From positions 175,001 to 239,000 of the forward strand of contig NZ_JABCRE010000002.1 in NCBI RefSeq assembly GCF_012972675.1: a stretch of DNA of 64,000 bases. Reading direction: 5' to 3'. The notes under the pieces were generated by a model. The model made no database searches and was not told where the DNA came from. It saw only the letters and a list, made by a program, of their open reading frames with translations. The DNA is from Pontixanthobacter rizhaonensis. Lineage in GTDB: Bacteria; Pseudomonadota; Alphaproteobacteria; Sphingomonadales; Sphingomonadaceae. Below are positions 56,614 through 64,000 of this stretch, piece by piece (within the stretch, counting starts at the first letter, position 1; each line of letters begins with the position of its first letter). A program made the position numbers and the translations under genes.

Positions 56614-57968
56614 GCGGCCTTATCCGGTTGTTCGGAGGTTTCGTCGCTCACCAGCGATCGCCAGCCGATCACTGCGACCGCAAGGCACAGTGCCACAACC
56701 ACCGCAAAGGCTATGCTATCGGAATGGCCATATAACCATACGCCAAGGGCCGGGGCGAATACAAAAGCCGCTCCGGTAACCGACGCAACCACGCCCGATG
56801 CCTCGCCCTGTTCCGCGCGGCTGACAGCCAAAGATGCACCGGCGTTAAAACCGGGGCGGAACAGGCCAAAGCCCAGAGATGCAATGGAATATCCCAGCGC
56901 AATGCCGTGCAGGTTCTGAGCCACGCCAAACAGGATGGTTCCCAGCGCGGCCAGCGCCACACCCCACAAGATGGCGGCACGCGGCCCCATATTAAGACGC
57001 GGGATAACACCCCATTGTGCGAGTAACGTCGCAATGGCACCGCACATCAAAACGATGCCCACAGGACCTGCCCCCTCGGCCGGGCTGTCGCGCAGTCCCA
57101 ATCGGTCCAGGACCAGGAAACCGGCAATGCCCAGGATCATCGCATGGGCGTGCCCGCCCAACAATCCGGCTATCACCCAAGGCCGGATCCGCGCCTCGAA
57201 CCATCCCATTTTGGCGACGGGTTCTGGGGCGGCATCGTGTTCCGGAGCAATCTCTTGATCTTCATCGCCAGACCGGCTGTTGGAACTGGCCCCGAATGGC
57301 GCATCATAGGTGACACCGCGTGCGGCAAATTGTGGTTCGTCATTGGGCAGCAAAATGCGCAAAGCGACCAGAGTTACTGCGCCAAGAATGGCAAACGCCA
57401 GAAACGGCCCGATCAATCCAACGCCGGGCAGGATCATCAACGGCGCCAGTGCAGGGCCGAGCACTGTCCCAAGGCCGAAGCTGGACGCGATCAGCGATAG
57501 GGCTTGCGTTCGCTCAGACCGTGCGGTCCGCGATGCGACATAGGCTTGCACCGCTGGCGGGGCTGCCGATCCAAAACCGCCGTAAAAACTGCGCGCTAAC
57601 GCAAACAGCAACAATGTCCAAAATGCTGGCAACAGCCCAGCCAGCCCGAACCACAGCACCAAAGCGCATAGGCCCATCGAAACGATAAAGCCGATCAATC
57701 CCAAAGCCATCATTGCTTTGCGGCCGCGCTTATCAGATCGCCGCGCCCAGATTGGCGCACATACGACCCACAGCAGGGCGGACCATGTATAGGCCAAGCT
57801 GATCCACACATCGTCCACCTGTAGCGCCGTACCAATGGACGGCATGACCGATTGCATGGCGGTGTTCCCCGCCGCAGTGGTCAGCATGACGGCGAACAGC
57901 AATGCCATCCGGTCACGAGAGATCGGTTTGCGCGTATTTTCAACCGGTGAATGATCGTTGCTACTCAT
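56610..57968 (-). CDS. Major facilitator superfamily transporter
   Basis: This protein of about 452 residues has 12 predicted helices with a cytoplasmic central loop (about 205-245, rich in charge). It has the MFS signature between helices 2 and 3 (PIWARRSDKRGRKAMMALGLIGF). The pattern resembles drug:H+ antiporters. The ATG at 57968 is taken as the start; a TTG 12 codons upstream is the alternative, and neither has a strong ribosome-binding site. Its position between a siderophore receptor, arsC and a lipid methyltransferase does not reveal the substrate. Confidence 0.87.
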   Translation of the reverse strand: MSSNDHSPVENTRKPISRDRMALLFAVMLTTAAGNTAMQSVMPSIGTALQVDDVWISLAYTWSALLWVVCAPIWARRSDKRGRKAMMALGLIGFIVSMGLCALVLWFGLAGLLPAFWTLLLFALARSFYGGFGSAAPPAVQAYVASRTARSERTQALSLIASSFGLGTVLGPALAPLMILPGVGLIGPFLAFAILGAVTLVALRILLPNDEPQFAARGVTYDAPFGASSNSRSGDEDQEIAPEHDAAPEPVAKMGWFEARIRPWVIAGLLGGHAHAMILGIAGFLVLDRLGLRDSPAEGAGPVGIVLMCGAIATLLAQWGVIPRLNMGPRAAILWGVALAALGTILFGVAQNLHGIALGYSIASLGFGLFRPGFNAGASLAVSRAEQGEASGVVASVTGAAFVFAPALGVWLYGHSDSIAFAVVVALCLAVAVIGWRSLVSDETSEQPDKAA

Positions 57969-58092
57969 CCACAGAGCGCTACGCTCCTCTTGCAGCGCTT
58001 GCAATCCGCTGCACCAATAGTCCGGTAGCCGGGTGCGTTTTCTGCGACTATAGTAAGTCTATGAAGGACAACCAAAATACAAAGGTGATCAT

Positions 58093-58737
58093 GTGACTGA
58101 CGGTTCCATCCTGCCACAGCGGCTGACACGGAAAATAAAATTGAAAATGGCCCGTTTGTTTGGACAATGGGGCGTGTTCTTCCGCGGTTTTGTGGAGCAC
58201 CCGCGCATGGTCGGATCGATTATTCCGTCGTCACGCTATACCATCCGCAAGATGCTTGCGCCGGTTGATTGGAACGAGTGCCGGTTGTTCGTGGAATATG
58301 GCCCCGGTGTCGGGACTTTTTGCGGCCCGGTTCTGGATCGGCTGCGCCGCGATGGTGCATTGGTGGTGATTGATACCAACCCGCTATTTATCGAATATTT
58401 GCAGAAAACCATCACTGACAGCCGCTTTACCGCAGTTCATGGGTCGGCAGCTGATGTCCAGCAGATCATCCGCGATCTGGGCCATCAGGAAGCCGACTAT
58501 GTCTTGTCCGGTCTACCGTTTTCGACATTGCCCGAAGGCGTCGGCCCGGCCATCGCCCAGGCTACCCATACCGTGTTGCGGCCTGGCGGGGCGTTTCTGG
58601 TGTACCAGTTCAGCGCCAAAGCGCGCGATTATATGGCGAAGCACTTTAGCCGGATCGATAATGGCTTTGAGTTTTGGAATATCCTTCCGTGCCAGTTGTT
58701 CTGGGGTTGGAAAGATCGCCCGTCAGAAACCGTTTAA
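58093..58737 (+). CDS. PmtA-like phospholipid N-methyltransferase
   Basis: This 214-residue protein resembles the Rhodobacter/Agrobacterium PmtA group. FFRGFVEHPRMVGSIIPSSRYTIRKM precedes the AdoMet motif I VEYGPGVGTF (about 68-77), then VVIDTNPLF and VLSGLPFSTLP. PmtA enzymes methylate phosphatidylethanolamine towards phosphatidylcholine at the membrane. Related proteins are RNA or ubiquinone methyltransferases, but the N-terminal motif favours PmtA. Start GTG 58093 has AAGGTGA 5 nt upstream. The gene ends 3 nt before the convergent membrane protein gene. Confidence 0.82.
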   Translation: MTDGSILPQRLTRKIKLKMARLFGQWGVFFRGFVEHPRMVGSIIPSSRYTIRKMLAPVDWNECRLFVEYGPGVGTFCGPVLDRLRRDGALVVIDTNPLFIEYLQKTITDSRFTAVHGSAADVQQIIRDLGHQEADYVLSGLPFSTLPEGVGPAIAQATHTVLRPGGAFLVYQFSAKARDYMAKHFSRIDNGFEFWNILPCQLFWGWKDRPSETV

Positions 58738-58740
58738 CGC

Positions 58741-59556
58741 CTATTCGAAAATCTCAATATCTGTAGTCGGCAAGCCGTGTGTCAATTGGCGGTGGATGGC
58801 GGTGTAAACCGACAGCAAGAGTACCGATGATACCGCGCTAATGATTGCTGCTGGTACGGCTTCGATCCACACCCCAATGTCGCCTCCGACAAGGGCTGCC
58901 ACCAATCCGAACACCATGCCGATCACGGCTGACACAACAATAATGGCAATGATCAGCAAGAATATAAAGCCGAATACCCGGCGCGTATTCCCCTTCACCA
59001 AAGCCCAGGAACGGCGCAAAGCGGCAACCGGATTATTCACATCCTCAACCGCGATCACCGGCCCGACGATAATGAAACGGATCATGGCGATGAACAGCGC
59101 GATGCCCAAGGCAATACCCAAGACGGAACCAATAACGGCTGAACCGGTAGCGGCGCTGATGGCGCCGATCACCCCGAACGCCAAAACCGTTGCTAAACCG
59201 ATGAGCAGCGTCGCCCCCAAATAGGGTAGAGTAGCGCCCAATCCGGCCTTAATCGCTTCCCCGACGGTTACACTTTGCCGCTTACCCAAAAGGGCGAACA
59301 CGGTCATCGTACCAACGGTTGTTGCGACGACATAGATCAGAAATAACGGCCAATTGCTGGTCAGATAAGCGATCATGGCTGCCTGAAACTGGTCCGGGTT
59401 TGCGGCGGCTGCTTCCAGCTCTGTGCCAGGGGCAAGAACACTAAGCGCAAGGGTCGGTAAAAAGAAAAATACGGCCGCGATAATGCCCAACACATCTTTA
59501 TTGGCCAGCGCAATCGCCGTTGCATCATTCCATGCTTGGCTCATATCGAGTTTCAT
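58741..59556 (-). CDS. Polytopic membrane protein of unknown function
   Basis: This 271-residue protein has about six transmembrane helices, with small-residue-rich segments ([26 protein letters not shown]). It resembles the membrane domain found in YciC and in glycerophosphodiester phosphodiesterases, including [28 protein letters not shown]. That block is shared by the family, but function is unknown. The ATG at 59556 with GGGGAACGG upstream is chosen over a codon 19 positions earlier. It is divergent to lipB, with 56 nt between the two starts. Confidence 0.75.
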   Translation of the reverse strand: MKLDMSQAWNDATAIALANKDVLGIIAAVFFFLPTLALSVLAPGTELEAAAANPDQFQAAMIAYLTSNWPLFLIYVVATTVGTMTVFALLGKRQSVTVGEAIKAGLGATLPYLGATLLIGLATVLAFGVIGAISAATGSAVIGSVLGIALGIALFIAMIRFIIVGPVIAVEDVNNPVAALRRSWALVKGNTRRVFGFIFLLIIAIIVVSAVIGMVFGLVAALVGGDIGVWIEAVPAAIISAVSSVLLLSVYTAIHRQLTHGLPTTDIEIFE

Positions 59557-59612
59557 TTCCGTTCCCCAATTCCTGTTTTGCCCTTGATAACCGCAGAGAG
59601 GCACGCCACGCA

Positions 59613-60320
59613 ATGTCTATGAACCAAACCATGCCTGAAAACTTGCCGGTTCGCGCGCAGCACAGCCGGGGTGCGAGCATCGCGATCCGGCGTGCGGAGG
59701 GCCAAGTCCCCTATCGTGACGCTTTGGCCGAAATGGATGTCCGCAACCGCGCGATCGCTGCCGGGGAAGCCAGCGAATTGCTGTGGCTGCTGGAACATCC
59801 TCCGGTTTACACAGCAGGAACCAGCGCGGGTGAGGGTGAGCTGCTGGATCCACGGTTTGAAGTGGTCGAAGCCGGGCGGGGCGGGCGTTACACCTATCAC
59901 GGGCCGGGCCAGCGGCTTGGCTATGCGATGCTGGATCTGACCAAGCGCGGCCGCGATGTGCGCTGTTTTGTCCATGCGTTGGAAGGCTGGGTTATTGATA
60001 CGCTGGGTGATCTGGGCGTTGAAAGTTGGCGGTCCGAAGGCCGGATCGGCATATGGACGCGGGATATTGACGGCAGTGAAGCCAAAATCGGCGCCATTGG
60101 TGTGCGGGTCAGACGGTGGGTGACCATGCACGGCTTTTCCGTGAACATTGATCCGGACCTGTCGCATTTTGCAGGTATCGTGCCATGCGGCATTGCCGAA
60201 TTCGGCGTGACCAGCCTGGCCCGTTTGGGTGTCACCATTACAGCGGCGGAATGGGACCGCGCCTTACTTGCGCGGGGCGAGGCTTTCCTCAATATGCTGC
60301 CTGAAAATCCGGACCGTTAG
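59613..60320 (+). CDS. lipB: Octanoyltransferase LipB
   Basis: This 235-residue protein has all LipB marks: [14 protein letters not shown], the [18 protein letters not shown] block, the catalytic K158 in AKIGAIG and C192 in VPCGI. LipB moves octanoyl groups from acyl carrier protein to the lipoyl domains of 2-oxoacid dehydrogenases and GcvH, the first step of lipoate making. The ATG at 59613 is used; a codon at 59520 would overlap the divergent membrane protein gene. A second ATG at 59619 is also possible. The small lipoprotein gene follows by 8 nt. Confidence 0.94.
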   Translation: MSMNQTMPENLPVRAQHSRGASIAIRRAEGQVPYRDALAEMDVRNRAIAAGEASELLWLLEHPPVYTAGTSAGEGELLDPRFEVVEAGRGGRYTYHGPGQRLGYAMLDLTKRGRDVRCFVHALEGWVIDTLGDLGVESWRSEGRIGIWTRDIDGSEAKIGAIGVRVRRWVTMHGFSVNIDPDLSHFAGIVPCGIAEFGVTSLARLGVTITAAEWDRALLARGEAFLNMLPENPDR

Positions 60321-60328
60321 GATAGACT

Positions 60329-60565
60329 ATGATCAAAAATGCCGTTTCACTTGCTGCCGCCCTGTTATTGATCGCCGGATGCTCCGATGATCCAGAACCA
60401 GCACCGGTAACCGATGATGCCAGCGCCAGCGGAAATGTGCTGGAGCGGTCGATTACCGATGAAATGCTCCCGCTTGATACTGTTCAATCGCAATCCCCCT
60501 CAGCCGCCAGCGATGACGCCAGCGGTGAAGGAGAGGAAGATAGCGAGGCCGAAGCGGCCGAGTAA
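60329..60565 (+). CDS. Small acidic lipoprotein, function unknown
   Basis: This 78-residue protein has a lipoprotein signal (LLLIAGCSDD, lipid cysteine C18) followed by a short low-complexity tail rich in aspartate, glutamate, serine and alanine. The Asp after the lipid cysteine region does not settle its final membrane. It follows lipB by 8 nt and may share its transcript. No family is recognised. It is probably real because the lipobox is good and the reading frame is closed by the convergent gene region. Confidence 0.6.
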   Translation: MIKNAVSLAAALLLIAGCSDDPEPAPVTDDASASGNVLERSITDEMLPLDTVQSQSPSAASDDASGEGEEDSEAEAAE

Positions 60566-60583
60566 ACCGCCGCTAACCGCCGA

Positions 60584-61690
60584 TCATTGTTGGTCCGGTT
60601 GTTCGGCCAGTGTAGGATAGTCGATATATCCGGCTGCTCCGGGCAAATACCAGCTCTGCGGGACATTGGTGTTGGGTGCCCAGTCTGCGCCTTTGGCAAT
60701 CCGGTCCGGTAGATCGGGGTTGGAGATAAACGGGCGGCCAAAACTGATCGCATCGGCTCTGCCGGATTCAATATCCGCCACGCCTTCTTCAGCGGAATAA
60801 TCGCTGTTGAGTACCAATGGGCCGGTATAGATCTTGCGGATCACAGGATCCTGTTTGGGCACATCTGTTCGGCCAAATGTGCCGTCAGGTCCCGGCTGGC
60901 GCAGCTCCAAAAAGCCCAAGCCAAGATCTTCGATCACTTGTGCAGCCGCCCCGAACAGGGCTTCCGGATTACTGTCATCAGCCCCTTGGGTTGCGCCGTT
61001 GGGGGATAAGCGAACGCTGACCCGGTCTGCACCCCAGACATCAATCAGGGCCTCCAGTACTTCGCGCAAGAAACGCGTGCGATTTTCCGGCGATCCGCCA
61101 TATTCATCGGTCCGTAGATTGGTTGTCTCACGCAGGAACTGGTCCACCAGATACCCGTTGGCCCCGTGCAATTGTACCCCGTCAAAACCCGCTTTCTTGG
61201 CGTTTGCAGCAGCGTGGCGGTAATCTTCAATTACGCGCGGGATTTCATCAAGCTCCAAAGCGCGGGCTTGCTGGTGCGGTTGGCGGCCAGTGGGGGTGTG
61301 GGCGTGATCGGGCGCGGTGGTGGCACTGGCTGATACGCCCGGTTCGCCGCCCAAGAAATCAGGGTGGACGATCCGGCCCATATGCCACAGCTGCAAGATG
61401 ATCTGGCCGCCTTCTTCATGGACAGCATCGGTCACGGCTTTCCAGCCTTCGACTTGTTCGTCGCTCCAAATGCCCGGGGCATTCGGCCAGCCCAACCCTT
61501 CCACGCTGATGCCGGTGGCTTCGCTGATAATCAGGCCAGCACTCGCCCGTTGGCGGTAATAGGTGACCATCATATCGTTCGGCACAAAGCCGGGGCTGGT
61601 CGCGCGCCCGCGGGTGAGCGGAGCCATCAGGATACGGTTCTTTGCCGTGATCGCGCCCAGTGTGATCGGCTGGAAAAGTGCATCGTTCAT
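60584..61690 (-). CDS. Old-yellow-enzyme family NADH:flavin oxidoreductase (NemA-like)
   Basis: This 368-residue protein is a full-length FMN-containing ene-reductase: LFQPITLGAITAKNRILMAPLTRGRA at the start, LQLWHMGRIVHP with the active-site region, GFDGVQLHGANGYLVDQFL (catalytic H and N) and ADAISFGRPFISNPDLPDRI binding the FMN phosphate. It reduces activated double bonds or nitro compounds using NAD(P)H. The ATG at 61690 is preferred over TTG four codons upstream, with GGGG nearby. Natural substrate is not known. Confidence 0.92.
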   Translation of the reverse strand: MNDALFQPITLGAITAKNRILMAPLTRGRATSPGFVPNDMMVTYYRQRASAGLIISEATGISVEGLGWPNAPGIWSDEQVEGWKAVTDAVHEEGGQIILQLWHMGRIVHPDFLGGEPGVSASATTAPDHAHTPTGRQPHQQARALELDEIPRVIEDYRHAAANAKKAGFDGVQLHGANGYLVDQFLRETTNLRTDEYGGSPENRTRFLREVLEALIDVWGADRVSVRLSPNGATQGADDSNPEALFGAAAQVIEDLGLGFLELRQPGPDGTFGRTDVPKQDPVIRKIYTGPLVLNSDYSAEEGVADIESGRADAISFGRPFISNPDLPDRIAKGADWAPNTNVPQSWYLPGAAGYIDYPTLAEQPDQQ

Positions 61691-61747
61691 AGTGTGCCCC
61701 AATAAATTAGGTGTTTGCTTTCTGTTTTTGGGAGCTAAGGGCCGCGG

Positions 61748-62659
61748 ATGGTCAATACAACCACAACAACGCCGATCAGGCTTGATAGCAATGCTTGGCC
61801 GCGCTGGATTCTGGTGTTGGCGCTGCTGGCAGGCAATGTTGCGCTGGCCACAGGGCCGTGGTTTGTGCGCCTTGCCGATACCGGGCCGGTTTCATCAGCA
61901 TTTTGGCGATTGTTCCTTGCTCTGCCGTTTCTGGTACTGCTGGCCCGCGGCACCGGGCAAGCGCTAACGGGTATTCCCAAAAAGACACTGCTGTTGGTCG
62001 CATTGGGTTCGGTCGCTTTCGCGCTGGATCTGTCGAGCTGGCATATCGGGATCGAGAAAACCCGCCTTGGCAATGCGACCTTGTTTGGCAATGCGGGCAG
62101 CATCGTATTGCTGTTCTGGACCTTCATCATCACCCGCACATTGCCGCGCGGGCTGGAGTGGGTCGCGATTGTCTTTGCACTGGGCGGGGCAAGCATATTG
62201 ATGGGCCGCAGTCTGGAAATTAGCACCGCCACGCTGATCGGCGATTTGTTCTGTCTCGCCGCTGGGCTGTTTTACGCGGTCTATCTGCTGACCCTGCAAA
62301 ATGCCCGCCAAGGGATCGGCCACAATATCGGGGCATGGAGCTTGCTGGTATGGGTCAGCATCTTTGCCTGCCCGGTTATATTGGCGTTGGCGCTGGCTTC
62401 GGGTGAACCGATCTGGCCAACCGATTGGACGCCGGTGGTGATCCTGTTCGTAACCAGCCAATTGATCGGGCAGGGCTTGCTGGTGTTCAGCCTGCGCCAT
62501 TTCCCGTCCTTGATTATAGGCTTGGCGTTGTTAACCCAGCCAGCCGTGGCTGCGATAATCGGCTATAGCGTTTTTGGCGAAGTGCTGATGCCGGTGGATA
62601 TTATAGGGATGGTTCTGGTCGGCGCAGCATTATTGGTGGCGAGATCGCGGCGAGGGTAG
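61748..62659 (+). CDS. EamA/DMT-superfamily transporter
   Basis: This 303-residue protein has ten predicted helices in two EamA repeats (about 18-145 and 160-298), with ARWILVLALLAGNVALATGPWFVRLADTGPVSSAFWR-like opening and LLTQPAVAAIIGYSVFGEVLMPVDIIGMVLVG at the end. Such proteins export amino acids, nucleosides or metabolites; the substrate is unknown. It is convergent with the Mrr-like gene, whose stop lies 4 nt beyond its own. Confidence 0.88.
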   Translation: MVNTTTTTPIRLDSNAWPRWILVLALLAGNVALATGPWFVRLADTGPVSSAFWRLFLALPFLVLLARGTGQALTGIPKKTLLLVALGSVAFALDLSSWHIGIEKTRLGNATLFGNAGSIVLLFWTFIITRTLPRGLEWVAIVFALGGASILMGRSLEISTATLIGDLFCLAAGLFYAVYLLTLQNARQGIGHNIGAWSLLVWVSIFACPVILALALASGEPIWPTDWTPVVILFVTSQLIGQGLLVFSLRHFPSLIIGLALLTQPAVAAIIGYSVFGEVLMPVDIIGMVLVGAALLVARSRRG

Positions 62660-62663
62660 GCTG

Positions 62664-63575
62664 TCATTCGAAGAAGTCTTCATCCACTTTTTTGATATGA
62701 AGAACCTCTTGGCTTCGGCAACCAACATTGTATTTTAGGAGTAACTCGCCCAGGCGTTTGGCATCAATGAGAACAATTCTGCCACCAATTTGGTTTGCTG
62801 TATCAATGGCTGATTTTGTAAAACTTGAAGTGGTTATGAATATCCCTTTTTGCGCCTTTTTTAAGCTGAGCGCACCGAAGAAATCTCTTATCGCCGCTGG
62901 ACCGACAGTGTTGTCGGAAGCGTAGCGTTTTGCTTGGATGTATATTTGATCGACGCCCAATGCATCTTGATCGATTACACCATCAACGCCGTCGTCACCG
63001 GATTGGCCAATCGCCCTGCCAGCATCTTCTCCGTTTCCACCATAACCCATTTCTAGCAAAAGACTGACCATAGCTCGCTCAAAGAACGCGGGTGTTCCCT
63101 GCCGAAGTCGATCTATAAGTTCGGCCGATACGGTCTTATTAATCTGTGAGTGAGAAGACCGAAGCACCTCCTCTGGAGTTGCTGTTGTATTTGCTTCGTC
63201 TAGAGTTCCGCTCAGATTGGAGGCGGTATCCTCACGGGAACGGTTTTGGAATTCAACAAAGTCAGGGAATTGTCTCAGAAATTTGACATTAATTTCAGGA
63301 ATATTCCGGTTGAGAGCATCTTGCCCGCGCGCCGTGATCACGAAATGCCCTCGCTTTGTAGATGTGACCAAACCTGCTTGTTTCAAATATGATTTTGCCC
63401 AGTGAACGCGGTTGCCGATTATTGTCTGTTTTCCGCTTGGAAGTAACTCTGCACGTTCGTCTGGACTTAACTTCAATTCACTAGCGATTGTCTCAACAAC
63501 GTTTGCGATTCTTTGCTCGCCCTTGGACGCTTCTTTTAAAACGGGAAGCATAAGAGACTGATAGTCTGGTATCAT
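62664..63575 (-). CDS. mrr: Mrr-like restriction endonuclease
   Basis: This 303-residue protein has an Mrr N-terminal winged-helix domain (about 1-90: VETIASELKLSPDERAELL, RVHWAKSYLKQAGLV, GHFVITARGQD) and a C-terminal PD-(D/E)xK nuclease domain (about 165-285) with GDDGVDGVID...IYIQAKRY giving the D-x-n-QxK active site. Mrr cuts methylated foreign DNA. Base composition looks visibly more AT-rich than in the neighbours, a sign of transfer. Its ATG begins 2 nt after the nadA stop on the same strand, so it is read from the nadA transcript or a promoter within nadA. No modification methylase is beside it, as usual for Mrr. Confidence 0.88.
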   Translation of the reverse strand: MIPDYQSLMLPVLKEASKGEQRIANVVETIASELKLSPDERAELLPSGKQTIIGNRVHWAKSYLKQAGLVTSTKRGHFVITARGQDALNRNIPEINVKFLRQFPDFVEFQNRSREDTASNLSGTLDEANTTATPEEVLRSSHSQINKTVSAELIDRLRQGTPAFFERAMVSLLLEMGYGGNGEDAGRAIGQSGDDGVDGVIDQDALGVDQIYIQAKRYASDNTVGPAAIRDFFGALSLKKAQKGIFITTSSFTKSAIDTANQIGGRIVLIDAKRLGELLLKYNVGCRSQEVLHIKKVDEDFFE

Positions 63576-63577
63576 CT

Positions 63578-64000
63578 CTAACGCGCCCCCAGATCACCCT
63601 TACCGACAGTGCCGCTGGCCATATCGAGCATCGCGTCGAGGCTTTTCTTGGCTTTCAGGCGCAGTTCTTCTTCGATCTCGATTCGCGGTTCCAGATCGCG
63701 CAGGGCGATGTAGAGTTTTTCCAGCGTGTTGAGCGCCATATAGGGGCAGATGTTGCAGTTGCAGTTGCCGTCTGCGCCGGGTGCGCCGATGAAGGTTTTC
63801 TCCGGCAGGGCCTTTTCCATCTGGTGGATAATATGCGGCTCGGTCGCGACAATCAGAGTGTCACCGGGGAATTCTTTGGCGAATTTCAGAATCCCGCTGG
63901 TCGATCCGACATAGTCCGCGTGATCGACAATCGTCGGCGGGCATTCGGGGTGCGCGGCAATCGGCGCATCGGGATGTTCTTCTTTCAGTTTCAGCAATTC
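63578..64000 (-). CDS. nadA: Quinolinate synthase NadA, C-terminal part (runs off the window)
   Basis: The last 140 or so residues of quinolinate synthase are present; the N-terminal part lies beyond the window. AHPECPP supplies one iron-sulfur ligand and CNCNICPYM near the end another. YVGSTSGI and FIGAPGADGNC are typical blocks. NadA uses a [4Fe-4S] cluster to join iminoaspartate with dihydroxyacetone phosphate in NAD synthesis. The Mrr-like gene follows at once. Confidence 0.93.
   Translation of the reverse strand, partial: ELLKLKEEHPDAPIAAHPECPPTIVDHADYVGSTSGILKFAKEFPGDTLIVATEPHIIHQMEKALPEKTFIGAPGADGNCNCNICPYMALNTLEKLYIALRDLEPRIEIEEELRLKAKKSLDAMLDMASGTVGKGDLGAR

Overview
The window is a chromosomal segment of an alphaproteobacterium, most likely of the order Sphingomonadales. 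This is inferred from the style of the 23S-5S-tRNA-fMet operon end, the NodT-type outer-membrane lipoproteins, the IorA/IorB molybdoenzymes, and the mid-range GC content with tightly overlapping ATGA-type operons. No plasmid, phage, insertion sequence or CRISPR array is visible. All gene calls rest on reading translated sequence and motifs; no database search was run.

Layout. 1-2079: 3' end of an rRNA operon (partial 23S, 5S, initiator tRNA, terminators). 2114-14118: an exopolysaccharide (EPS) locus. It opens with an NtrC-type response regulator and an H-NOX haem/nitric-oxide sensor. It continues with an export lipoprotein, a chain-length regulator and a polymerase on one strand, then a flippase and three glycosyltransferases on the other. 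It ends with a fusion of a GT26 glycosyltransferase to a WcaJ-like phosphoglycosyl transferase. 14134-19354: two overlapping genes for hybrid sensor kinases whose domain defects are complementary. 19450-20898: two glutathione transferases. 21079-27232: an RND efflux operon. 27338-32159: an IorAB-type molybdenum hydroxylase with cytochrome c, XdhC and a MocA-like factor. 32156-37573: an AbgT transporter, the ribosomal oxygenase RoxA, the pseudouridine synthase RluE and an ABC-F ATPase. 37645-42315: a MacAB-like tripartite ABC exporter. 42427-51047: a chemosensory operon (CheA, CheW, CheY, CheB, CheR, a GGDEF-EAL protein, an MCP). 51106-64000: a MATE exporter, a class II aldolase, an orphan 2Fe-2S protein, a TonB receptor with Fur-like boxes, ArsC, an MFS transporter, a PmtA-like methyltransferase, a membrane protein, LipB, a small lipoprotein, an old-yellow-enzyme, an EamA transporter, an Mrr-like endonuclease and partial NadA.

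How the parts may work together. The most striking feature is a candidate regulatory circuit around the EPS locus. Three matches to the sigma-54 (-24/-12) promoter sit 20-40 nt before the three EPS transcription units (4249, 12438 on the minus strand, 12635). Each lies near repeated GCGAAA-core motifs found in the two EPS intergenic regions. The locus itself encodes a sigma-54 activator (with GAFTGA) directly behind an H-NOX sensor gene. Two hybrid kinases at the far end together supply one complete kinase, one intact receiver and one Hpt domain. The proposed model is NO or other signals -> kinase -> receiver/Hpt -> activator -> EPS. The parts are seen in sequence; the wiring is inference.

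The second coherent module is the Tat-exported molybdenum hydroxylase (IorA, IorB) with its cytochrome c lipoprotein and two cofactor-maturation proteins. The third is the chemosensory operon, which carries its own GGDEF-EAL protein and no flagellar genes in view.
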